Shown: positions 1 to 5,401 of the stretch, in pieces
Layout: every line of letters starts with the position of its first letter
How positions within the stretch are numbered: the stretch's first letter is position 1
DNA from: JBEKJU01 sp050011095
Lineage (GTDB): Bacteria > Desulfobacterota > Syntrophorhabdia > Syntrophorhabdales > WCHB1-27
DNA: 6,171 bases
Assembly (NCBI GenBank): GCA_050011095.1
Contig: JBEKJU010000228.1
Location: 1 to 6,171, forward strand
Direction: 5' to 3'
Notes under the pieces: model-generated
Database searches by the model: none
Told to the model about the DNA's origin: nothing
Seen by the model: only the letters and a program-made list of their open reading frames with translations
Translations under genes and position numbers: made by a program

Positions 1-847
1 GGATCATATAGTTGTAAGGTGGACAATTGAGCACCTTTTCGTGTTTCTTCAGGACGACGGAAAGGGCGTCCGCGACGGCAAAGTAGTTGTCGGGGGTCTT
101 AGAATGGAGGAAGGACTCCTCATGGACCTTGGGGAGTATCCACGTTTCGAAGGGAAAGCGGGAAGCGAAGGGAGAAATAGCTATAAAATGGTCGTTTTCG
201 TAAATGATCCTCTGTCTCTCGTCCGATTCCTGCGCGATAATGTCGCAGAATACACATCTGTCCCGGTATCGGTAATAGTTGAGCGATCCGTTTATCTCCT
301 CGGAAAGCCGTTTGGGAATGATGGGAAGGGCAATGAGCTGCGAGTGCGAATGGGCCAGGGAGGCGCCGGCCATGGCCCCCTGGTTCTTGAAGATCATGAT
401 AAACTTGAACCGTCTGTCGTTCAGGAGATCCAGGGTCCTCTCCCGGTAAGCCATAAAGAGATTCTGAACGGACGCCACGTCCATTCCGGTCAAGGTCTGG
501 CTGTGGATGGGTGTCTCGACGATCACCTCGTGGGCGCCGACCCCATTCATCCTGTCATAGAGACCGACCCCCTGTTTGTTGAGCACGCCTTCGATGCGCA
601 GGGCGGGGAACTTGTTCGGCACGACCCTCAGAATCCAGTTCGGGCTGTTCGGCGGAGAGGCGACGGACGCGGGACGAATCGCAAATACTTCCGGGGGGGT
701 CATGCTCTCGTTGCCGGGACAGAGCGGACAGATCGCCCCGGGCTTCGGCGGCTCGGCCTCTTCCCCTAGAAAAACCGGCCTCTGGCCACGCTCCGACGAG
801 ATGATGACCCACCTGTCGATGATGGGGTCTTTTCTTAATTCCGGCAT
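1..847 (-). CDS. galT: galactose-1-phosphate uridylyltransferase (N-terminal 282 residues, truncated by window edge)
   Basis: Leloir-pathway cytoplasmic enzyme exchanging UMP between UDP-glucose and galactose-1-phosphate through a uridylyl-histidine intermediate. The frame is open from the ATG at 847 (MPELRKDPIIDRWVII, the usual family opening) to the left edge. Visible signatures: CPLCPGNE with Cys40/Cys43, His115 in ETPIHSQ and His166, matching the C-C-H-H zinc set of E. coli GalT, and the HIT-type active site LAHSHSQLIALP at 165-175, where His168 should be the nucleophile. A second Cys pair (CVFCD, 198-202) follows. The middle residue of the active-site triad is Ser167, not the Pro of the E. 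coli HPH motif. The family is about 330-350 residues, so roughly 50-65 C-terminal residues lie outside. The start is supported by GGAG six bases upstream. It diverges from the rhomboid gene. Family call is secure; preference for galactose-1-P over another sugar phosphate cannot be read from sequence. Confidence 0.94.
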   Translation of the reverse strand, partial: MPELRKDPIIDRWVIISSERGQRPVFLGEEAEPPKPGAICPLCPGNESMTPPEVFAIRPASVASPPNSPNWILRVVPNKFPALRIEGVLNKQGVGLYDRMNGVGAHEVIVETPIHSQTLTGMDVASVQNLFMAYRERTLDLLNDRRFKFIMIFKNQGAMAGASLAHSHSQLIALPIIPKRLSEEINGSLNYYRYRDRCVFCDIIAQESDERQRIIYENDHFIAISPFASRFPFETWILPKVHEESFLHSKTPDNYFAVADALSVVLKKHEKVLNCPPYNYMI

Positions 848-853
848 TTACCG

Positions 854-857
854 CTCC
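854..857 (-). promoter_or_regulatory. galT ribosome binding site
   Basis: GGAG on the minus strand, six bases (CGGTAA) before the ATG at 847. It fixes the galT start, since the protein beginning there matches the family N-terminus. Confidence 0.75.
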
Positions 858-871
858 ATCCAGTGGTTTCT

Positions 872-900
872 TTGACATGATTAGGACTGCGTGGTAATAC
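872..900 (+). promoter_or_regulatory. predicted sigma-70 promoter for the rhomboid gene
   Basis: A perfect -35 TTGACA (872-877), a 17-bp spacer and the weaker -10 TAATAC (895-900; 3 of 6 consensus bases including the first TA). Transcription would begin near 907, only about four bases before the rhomboid ATG at 911, and no Shine-Dalgarno is visible there. If real, the mRNA is leaderless or nearly so. The site lies in the 5' leader expected for galT. Prediction from sequence only. Confidence 0.5.
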
Positions 901-910
901 TACATAGAAT

Positions 911-1591
911 ATGATACCGCTGAAGGACAATGTCCCTACACGCACGTTTCCCATTATAACAATATCGGCCATTCTTGTAAATATATTAATCTATTTATGG
1001 TCCCTCCACATTCCCGAGGCTTTGCAACGGCATTTCGTGCACAAATATGCCCTCATACCCAAGGAGCTGTTCATCGCATACTCGGCCAGGCCCGATCTGC
1101 TTCCGTATAACATTCTGACCATATTCACCTCCATGTTCCTCCACGGCGGGATTCTCCATCTGGGCGGAAATATGCTCTATCTCTGGATTTTCGGGAACAA
1201 TGTGGAGGATGCGACGGGCCACGTCAGGTTCATATTGTTCTACCTGTTGTCCGGTTTCGTGGCCGCTCTCGTCCAGTGCTCCTTCGATCCGACGTCCCCG
1301 ATCCCGATGATCGGTGCGAGCGGGGCCGTGTCGGGCATCCTCGGGGCCTACCTGCTCCTTTTCCCGACGGCGCGGGTGAAGACGCTCATATTCGTTTTTG
1401 TGTTCATTACCTTCGCCGACATACCCGCCGTGCTGCTTCTGACCATATGGTTCTTCTTCCAGATCGCCTTCTCCCACGGCCAGGGCGTCGCATCCTTCGC
1501 CCATATCGGCGGCTTCGTCTTCGGGCTGACCACGATAAAGCTATTCACCCTGGGCAGCCGGCCGGCGCAGAAGGTAGCACGGGTGAGATGA
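911..1591 (+). CDS. rhomboid family intramembrane serine protease
   Basis: A 226-residue membrane protease cutting transmembrane segments within the inner membrane. Six hydrophobic helices can be read, roughly at 13-30, 80-97, 105-122, 132-150, 157-183 and 194-212. All active-site elements are present: GASG with nucleophile Ser137 at the start of helix 4, His198 in AHIGGFVFG in helix 6 as its partner, and HLGGN (His83, Asn87) in helix 2, matching the oxyanion-hole His/Asn of E. coli GlpG. MIPLKDNVPTRTFP is the usual start of this bacterial subgroup, which supports the ATG at 911 despite the lack of a ribosome binding site. There is no extra cytoplasmic domain; the short C-terminal tail is basic. 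The stop is one base before the nominal ATG of the radical SAM gene, so the two are probably co-transcribed. Substrate unknown. Confidence 0.95.
   Translation: MIPLKDNVPTRTFPIITISAILVNILIYLWSLHIPEALQRHFVHKYALIPKELFIAYSARPDLLPYNILTIFTSMFLHGGILHLGGNMLYLWIFGNNVEDATGHVRFILFYLLSGFVAALVQCSFDPTSPIPMIGASGAVSGILGAYLLLFPTARVKTLIFVFVFITFADIPAVLLLTIWFFFQIAFSHGQGVASFAHIGGFVFGLTTIKLFTLGSRPAQKVARVR
953..981 (-). promoter_or_regulatory. predicted sigma-70 promoter for galT, inside the rhomboid coding region
   Basis: Read on the minus strand: TTTACA (981-976, 5 of 6 to consensus), 17-bp spacer, perfect TATAAT (958-953). The start would be near 946, giving a galT leader of about 98 bases. It sits over rhomboid codons 15-24, an AT-rich stretch encoding the first membrane helix, so part of the match could be chance. 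It is the best promoter-like sequence seen upstream of galT. Confidence 0.5.
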
Positions 1592-1592
1592 C

Positions 1593-3038
1593 ATGTTTCA
1601 CGTGAAACAATCATTGGTACACCCGCAAGCGGGTACCCGGTCGCCCCCTCCAACGGCGAAGCCGCCGGAGCCTCCCCCTCATGAAAAGGAAGGGGCGAAC
1701 GGCAGGAGGAACCGTATACGCGTCCTCCTCGTTAATCCTTATATCTACGACGTCTCGGCCTACAGCTTCTGGTCAGCCCCGTTGGGGCTCCTCCAGATCG
1801 GCGCGATCTTAAGGGAGAACGGCATGGACGTCTCGCTTCTCGACTGCCTCAAGGAGAGGGAGGACAGACGAAAGGAGGACGGGAGGGCCCCCTACGTCAA
1901 GCAGAGGGTTGACAACCCCGAGCCCGCGAGGACGATCAAAAGGAGATTCAAGCGATACGGGATCTCCCCGGAGGAGGTGCGGGCGAGGCTTTCCGGAATG
2001 ACCGCGCCGGACCTCGTGCTCGTAACATGCGTAATGACCTATTGGTATCAGGGGGCAAGGGAGATCGTCCGGATAGTCAGGGACGTCTTTCCCCGCGCGA
2101 GGATCGTGGTGGGGGGCATATACGCCTCCCTCTGCCACGACCATGCGAAGAGGGTCATGGAGGGGGCCGATCTCGTCGTGAGAAACAGCGACCTAGGGCG
2201 ATTCTACACGTTCCTTGAGGACGTCTTCTCCTCCCGGCTAGCCCTCAAGCCCGAGCAGGGGGAGATCGACGCGTTTCCCCTTCCGGCGTTCGACCTCTAC
2301 GATGACCGGCATTTCGTCCCCCTTCTCACGTCCTTCGGATGCGCCTACCGCTGCACGTATTGCGCCTCCCCATATCTCTACCCGCGTCCCGTCCGCAGGG
2401 ATGTTCGCGCCGTGCTCGGGGAGATCGCCCACTGGGCGGATCGTGGGATCTCCCGGTTTGCCCTCTACGACGACGCCTTTCTCTTCCGCGCGGAAGCGTT
2501 CGCGAAACCCCTCCTTCTCGGGATGGCCCGCCTTCCCTTCGAGACCTCCCTCTATAACCCGAATGCCCTCAACGCCACCCTCATCGATGGAGAGATCGCG
2601 GACCTCCTCAGGGAGGCCCGCTTCAGAGAGGTGCGTCTCGGGCTGGAGACGGTCGATCCTGCTGTCCAGAGGGCGACCGGCGGCAAGGTGACGCAACAGG
2701 CCTTCGAGAGGGCCGTCGGGCTGCTGTCCCGCGCGGGCTTTCCCCGGGGCTCCATCCAGGCCTATGTGCTGGCCGGTCTCCCCCAACAGAGGCATGAGGA
2801 CGTGAGGAGGACCGTCGATTTTGCATCCGGCCTGGACGTCAGGGTAACCCTCGCGGCATATACGCCCATCCCGCACACCGAGATGTTCGAAACGTATTGC
2901 TCCCTCGCCCGCTACCCCATCGTGGACGAGCCGCTCTTTCAGAACAATGCCCTTTTCCCCTTCGCCTGGCAGGGGTTCACCGAGGAGCACCTGAACGAGC
3001 TGAAGCTCCGTGTGAGGGAGATAAACGGGGCGATATAA
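1593..3038 (+). CDS. B12-binding-domain radical SAM protein (start uncertain: 1593 or 1716)
   Basis: 481 residues from the ATG at 1593. A Rossmann-like cobalamin-binding-type domain runs from IRVLLVNP (about 42-49) to about residue 210, with VVGGIYA near 171. It lacks the DxHxxG cobalamin-ligand motif, as many class B members do. The radical SAM barrel follows, with the [4Fe-4S] motif CAYRCTYC (Cys250, Cys254, Cys257) and the barrel strands LGLETVD (about 349) and YVLAGLP (about 391). It should generate a 5'-deoxyadenosyl radical; the substrate is unknown, so methylation or other chemistry is possible. Residues 1-41 are a Pro/Glu/Arg-rich low-complexity stretch whose first codons are the parS palindrome. 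A perfect AGGAGG (1704-1709) six bases before ATA 1716 suggests the true protein may start at residue 42, giving about 440 residues. Starting at 1593 would instead allow translational coupling to the rhomboid stop, with weak GGTGAG upstream. Family confident, start not. Confidence 0.9.
   Translation: MFHVKQSLVHPQAGTRSPPPTAKPPEPPPHEKEGANGRRNRIRVLLVNPYIYDVSAYSFWSAPLGLLQIGAILRENGMDVSLLDCLKEREDRRKEDGRAPYVKQRVDNPEPARTIKRRFKRYGISPEEVRARLSGMTAPDLVLVTCVMTYWYQGAREIVRIVRDVFPRARIVVGGIYASLCHDHAKRVMEGADLVVRNSDLGRFYTFLEDVFSSRLALKPEQGEIDAFPLPAFDLYDDRHFVPLLTSFGCAYRCTYCASPYLYPRPVRRDVRAVLGEIAHWADRGISRFALYDDAFLFRAEAFAKPLLLGMARLPFETSLYNPNALNATLIDGEIADLLREARFREVRLGLETVDPAVQRATGGKVTQQAFERAVGLLSRAGFPRGSIQAYVLAGLPQQRHEDVRRTVDFASGLDVRVTLAAYTPIPHTEMFETYCSLARYPIVDEPLFQNNALFPFAWQGFTEEHLNELKLRVREINGAI
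1594..1609. promoter_or_regulatory. parS centromere site (ParB/Spo0J binding), copy 1
   Basis: TGTTTCACGTGAAACA is a perfect 16-bp palindrome equal to the consensus bacterial chromosomal parS, where ParB loads as a CTP-dependent clamp for origin segregation and SMC recruitment. It lies immediately after the rhomboid stop (1589-1591) and supplies the codons of the MFHVKQ start of the nominal radical SAM frame. Symmetry stops at 16 bp. No parA or parB gene lies in the window. Confidence 0.9.
1704..1709 (+). promoter_or_regulatory. strong Shine-Dalgarno before a candidate ATA start codon of the radical SAM gene
   Basis: AGGAGG, a full match to the anti-Shine-Dalgarno complement, is followed by a six-base spacer (AACCGT) and in-frame ATA CGC GTC CTC CTC, read as (M)RVLL. 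This is exactly where the conserved domain begins. No ATG, GTG or TTG lies at this spacing in that frame. The same bases also read as Arg-Arg codons in the longer frame, so the match could be incidental. Confidence 0.5.
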
Positions 3039-3052
3039 TCCGCTCGGACGGA

Positions 3053-3068
3053 TGTTTCACGTGAAACA
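3053..3068. promoter_or_regulatory. parS centromere site (ParB/Spo0J binding), copy 2
   Basis: A second perfect TGTTTCACGTGAAACA, with symmetry extending to 22 bp (3050-3071, GGA...TCC at the ends). It lies in the 52-bp convergent gap between the radical SAM stop (3038) and the PfpI-family stop (3091). The two parS centres are 1459 bp apart. No T-run follows on either strand, so a terminator is a poorer explanation than a ParB site. Confidence 0.92.
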
Positions 3069-3090
3069 TCCCGGAGCAATCCCCTGTCGC

Positions 3091-3666
3091 CTATGCCGCG
3101 TGCTCTTTCCCTCTCCTGCTCTTGTACTCCGAGATGAGGTCGATCATTGCCCGATCGAAGGCGGAGATATCCTTCGGGCTCCGGCTCGTCACCCAATTAC
3201 GGTCGCGCACGACCTCTGAATCCTCCCACTCGGCCCCGGCATTCCTCACATCGTCCTGGATCGTATGGTAGCTCGTCATGTGTCTACCCCTGACGAGACC
3301 CGCCGACACGAGGAGCCACGGGGCGTGACAGATGGCGGCGAGGGGTTTCTTCGCCCCATCCATCTCCTTGACGAATGCCCGGGCCAACGTGTTCATCCGG
3401 AGCGAGTCCGCGTTGAGCGCGCCGCCCGGCAGCAGCACCGCGTCGAACTGGCCCGGATCGGTCTCATCGAGTGTCCTGTCCACCCGGAACGCCTCCGCCT
3501 TCTCGTCGTGCCTCATGCCCTGCACCGTACCGCCGTGGGGCGCTATCATCACAGTCTCGGCCCCCGCATCCTCCAGGGCCCTCCTCGGCTCCGTCATCTC
3601 GACCTGCTCGAAACCATCGGTGGCAATGATCGCCACCCTGACATTGCTCAACACCTTATCAGCCAT
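3091..3666 (-). CDS. DJ-1/PfpI family protein (type 1 glutamine amidotransferase-like)
   Basis: 191 residues, a typical length for the single-domain PfpI/YhbO group of cytoplasmic stress proteins. Members have been reported as proteases, glyoxalases or deglycases, and the true activity is disputed. Visible features: first strand VRVAIIATDGFEQVE (9-23) with the acidic Glu23 of the active-site pocket, VLLPGG (78-82), and the nucleophile elbow AICHAPWLLVSAGL (111-124) with Cys113 followed by His114. VTSRSPKD (159-166) is the conserved C-terminal loop of the PfpI subgroup. No signal peptide. The ATG at 3666 has a strong AGGAGG four bases upstream. It converges on the radical SAM gene and diverges from the EEP gene, so it is probably monocistronic. 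A glutamine amidotransferase partner role is unlikely because no synthetase is adjacent. Confidence 0.93.
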   Translation of the reverse strand: MADKVLSNVRVAIIATDGFEQVEMTEPRRALEDAGAETVMIAPHGGTVQGMRHDEKAEAFRVDRTLDETDPGQFDAVLLPGGALNADSLRMNTLARAFVKEMDGAKKPLAAICHAPWLLVSAGLVRGRHMTSYHTIQDDVRNAGAEWEDSEVVRDRNWVTSRSPKDISAFDRAMIDLISEYKSRRGKEHAA

Positions 3667-3670
3667 ATTG

Positions 3671-3676
3671 CCTCCT
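3671..3676 (-). promoter_or_regulatory. ribosome binding site of the PfpI/DJ-1 family gene
   Basis: AGGAGG on the minus strand, four bases (CAAT) before the ATG at 3666. It supports that start. Confidence 0.8.
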
Positions 3677-3743
3677 CTCCCGTGCGGTCGGCGAATCGCG
3701 CCGAAGGGCGCACACGGCTAACACCGAAACATCAGGTAGTAGT

Positions 3744-3771
3744 AACCTAGGGTGAAAAATCGATATGTCAA
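3744..3771 (-). promoter_or_regulatory. candidate promoter for the PfpI/DJ-1 family gene
   Basis: Minus strand: perfect TTGACA (3771-3766), 16-bp spacer, TAGGTT (3749-3744), which keeps the most conserved first, second and last -10 bases. The start would be near 3737, leaving a leader of about 70 bases. The weak -10 makes this tentative. Confidence 0.4.
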
Positions 3772-3854
3772 TGCCGTGCGCGCAGGGCCACCGAGGTCCT
3801 GCCCTTGCTCCCGACCCGACGCGACCCGATCAAAGACGCGAAGACGGGGTCCCC

Positions 3855-3883
3855 TTGCCAATTCCCCGAAAAAGATATATCCT
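3855..3883 (+). promoter_or_regulatory. candidate promoter for the HTH-EEP gene unit
   Basis: TTGCCA (3855-3860, 5 of 6), 17-bp spacer, TATCCT (3878-3883, 4 of 6). Transcription would start near 3890, about 37 bases before the ATG at 3927. The -10 is covered by the inverted repeat at 3879-3893, so a repressor site there is possible. Confidence 0.4.
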
Positions 3884-3915
3884 TCAAAAGGATTCGAGCA
3901 AATTCATTTACCCTT

Positions 3916-3920
3916 AAGGG
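3916..3920 (+). promoter_or_regulatory. ribosome binding site of the HTH-EEP gene, within a palindrome
   Basis: AAGGG, six bases before ATG 3927 and only three before GTG 3924. This spacing favours the ATG. The motif is the right half of the palindrome CCCTTAAGGG (3911-3920), which could form only a weak three-pair stem. Confidence 0.6.
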
Positions 3921-3926
3921 CACGTG

Positions 3927-5387
3927 ATGGAAGCGGAAGGAACGCCTGAGCGCCTCGCTAACCTTCTTGCGCTAATGCTGCCGGTCCTCGCAAAGGCCGG
4001 GAAGCGCGCCGGAGAGAAGCTGCCCCCCCTCTGGTCGAGGCTCCTCGGAGAACTGCAAAGCGAGCCGCGCCTCAAAGAGGCCCTCGACCGCGTCATTGCT
4101 TCACCCTCAGACCCCGACGCCCTCGTCTCCCTCGCCTCGCAGGTGAAGGGCCTTCTCGAAAAGAACCAGGGACTCGCGCGAATCTTCGAGGAGATGACGG
4201 GCCGGGGGCCGGGGGCTTTTCCCGAACATCCCGACAGGCTGTGGCGCGACGTCCTAAAAGGCGACGACATGGTGCTCGCGCGCCTCGAGATGGTCTATCT
4301 CCTCAGGTCGGGGATTCCACCCGAAAAGATCGCTACCCGGTTCCAGACGGAGGTCAACTACCTCTTCCAGCTCAACGCGCGCTTTTCCCTCACGGGCGTC
4401 GCGGGCCTTCTATCCGACCGGGGCATGGAGAGCTGGCTCGACCGCCTCGACCGGAACGATCCGATCCTGAGAAGGCTTGACATGGTCGGGCTTCTCAGGG
4501 CGGGCACGCCCCCGCCGGTCGTCGCCCGGCAATATAATGCCCTCGAGGAGTACGTCGAGCGGATCCACGAGAACTTTTCACGGCACGGGGTCGCGGGCAT
4601 CCTGACGGATGAGGACGTCGACCGCTTCCGCTCCGTTAACCCCGCCACCGTGCGCGTCTGCTCGTACAACCTCCACGGGATGCACCGGAACGGCGATGAG
4701 GGGCTGCGCCTGAGACACATCGCCAAGGAGATCGCCCGCCTCGACCCGCAGGCCGCCGCCCTTCAGGAGGTACTGAGCGGCGCCGGCATCGAGGACACGG
4801 GCGCCCAGATCGCCCGCTGGATCTCCTCCATGACCGGTTATCACTACCGCTCACAGTTTTCCTACTGCCACCACTTCATGGAGAAGTACCCCGAGGGCAT
4901 CGCCCTGTCCGTCAGGTGTCGCACAAAGAACATGAGGACCATCGATCTTACCCGTCTGCCCGACGGGCTCAGGCCCGTGCTGCCCCGAAACGCCCTCATC
5001 GCCGAGACGGAGATCTTCGGCCGGAAGATCATCCTCGGATCGGTCCACCTCGACCACATCGCCGATCCTAACGTGCGCCTCGCGCAGGCGCAGAAGCTCG
5101 TCGCGGAGGTGAATCGGGACGATTCGGGCGTCTTTTGTTCGATCCTTGCCGGCGACTTTAATGACGCGGAGGACTCCCCCGCCATTCAGTACATGAAATC
5201 GGCGGGCTACGTGGATGCCTACCGGGCCTGTCACAGGGGCGCGGGCAATACGTACCCCGCCGGAGACGCGAAAGAGAGAATCGACTACATCTTCGTCAGG
5301 GGACGCGCCACCATCGTGTCATCGGGGTTGCTCGCGAACGACCCCGGGCTGAGCGACCACATCGGCATCTTCGCGGAGATGCGGTAA
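3927..5387 (+). CDS. fusion protein: helical N-terminus, two HTH-like repeats, C-terminal EEP (endonuclease/exonuclease/phosphatase) domain
   Basis: 486 residues from the ATG at 3927; GTG 3924 would add one residue. Residues 1-110 are helical and not recognised. Residues 113-164 and 177-228 form a gapless repeat with a 64-residue period (22 of 52 positions identical). Each copy follows LLR-x-G-x-PP...A...F/Y...FS..GVAG(L/I)L, resembling the homeodomain-like HTH of IS630-type transposases and related regulators. From about 242 to the end is a complete EEP domain of the DNase I/ExoIII/sphingomyelinase fold: YNLHG (Asn248), LQEV (Glu281, metal), VHLDH (His374, Asp376), GDFND (Asp410, Asn412), IDYIF (Asp453) and SDH (Asp477, His478). 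All expected metal and catalytic positions are present, so a Mg-dependent phosphodiesterase or nuclease is likely; nucleic acid, lipid or small phosphoester substrates remain possible. No signal peptide, so cytoplasmic. A second gene follows after 14 bp. EEP assignment confident; HTH assignment is inference from pattern. Confidence 0.9.
   Translation: MEAEGTPERLANLLALMLPVLAKAGKRAGEKLPPLWSRLLGELQSEPRLKEALDRVIASPSDPDALVSLASQVKGLLEKNQGLARIFEEMTGRGPGAFPEHPDRLWRDVLKGDDMVLARLEMVYLLRSGIPPEKIATRFQTEVNYLFQLNARFSLTGVAGLLSDRGMESWLDRLDRNDPILRRLDMVGLLRAGTPPPVVARQYNALEEYVERIHENFSRHGVAGILTDEDVDRFRSVNPATVRVCSYNLHGMHRNGDEGLRLRHIAKEIARLDPQAAALQEVLSGAGIEDTGAQIARWISSMTGYHYRSQFSYCHHFMEKYPEGIALSVRCRTKNMRTIDLTRLPDGLRPVLPRNALIAETEIFGRKIILGSVHLDHIADPNVRLAQAQKLVAEVNRDDSGVFCSILAGDFNDAEDSPAIQYMKSAGYVDAYRACHRGAGNTYPAGDAKERIDYIFVRGRATIVSSGLLANDPGLSDHIGIFAEMR
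4263..4610 (+). other. protein-level tandem duplication of an HTH-like module
   Basis: Codons 4263-4418 and 4455-4610 encode two 52-residue copies aligning without gaps (22 identities) at a 64-residue offset. Shared positions include LxxL(E/D)MVxLLRxGxPP, a central Ala-x-x-(F/Y) and FSxxGVAGxLxD. Copies differ most in the part corresponding to an HTH recognition helix (QTEVNYLFQLNAR against NALEEYVERIHEN), as expected if they bind different half-sites. That reading is an inference. Confidence 0.7.
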
Positions 5388-5391
5388 GTCT

Positions 5392-5395
5392 GGAG
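5392..5395 (+). promoter_or_regulatory. ribosome binding site of the downstream unknown gene
   Basis: GGAG six bases (CTTTCC) before ATG 5402, in the 14-bp gap after the EEP stop. It supports that start and independent initiation within one operon. Confidence 0.7.
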
Positions 5396-5401
5396 CTTTC
5401 C

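Larger units (their letters stand above)
3667..3926. other. divergent intergenic region between the PfpI-family and EEP genes
   Basis: 260 bp with no convincing coding sequence. It holds candidate promoters for both flanking genes, a GC-rich hairpin (3782-3802: 8-bp stem with one G-T pair, 5-base loop, no T-run), a small inverted repeat ATCCTT-CAA-AAGGAT (3879-3893) overlapping the plus-strand -10, and the palindrome CCCTTAAGGG (3911-3920), whose right half is the Shine-Dalgarno of the EEP gene. The two repeats could be operator-like, but nothing identifies a regulator. Confidence 0.6.

Noticed and set aside
41..769. 242-codon open frame on the plus strand
   Set aside because: It is antisense to galT, whose minus-strand reading has unmistakable family motifs; the plus-strand protein has no recognisable domain.
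555..878. Minus-strand 107-codon frame whose ATG at 878 is upstream of the galT start
   Set aside because: It is a shifted frame through galT, with Arg-rich low-complexity translation typical of a GC-rich shadow.
925..935. GGACAATGTCC inverted repeat between the two crossed promoters, as a possible operator
   Set aside because: It falls on the conserved KDNVP codons of the rhomboid N-terminus, so coding constraint plus chance explains it.
1616..1640. Hairpin with CCCG/CGGG core and an outer GGT/ACC stem, as a possible rhomboid terminator
   Set aside because: It needs a two-base bulge and has no following T-run; if the longer radical SAM frame is real it is also coding sequence.
3050..3071. 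22-bp palindrome read as a bidirectional terminator between convergent genes
   Set aside because: No T-run on either side and no loop; exact identity to parS is the better explanation.
3265..3750. 161-codon plus-strand frame
   Set aside because: Antisense to the PfpI/DJ-1 gene, without recognisable domain or a convincing ribosome binding site.
3921..3926. CACGTG next to the EEP start (and another near 5494) as further parS sites
   Set aside because: Only the six-base core matches; the TGTTT/AAACA arms are absent.
3752..3949. 65-codon plus-strand frame in the divergent gap
   Set aside because: Arg/Pro/Ser-rich translation, no Shine-Dalgarno, and it runs out of frame into the start of the EEP gene.
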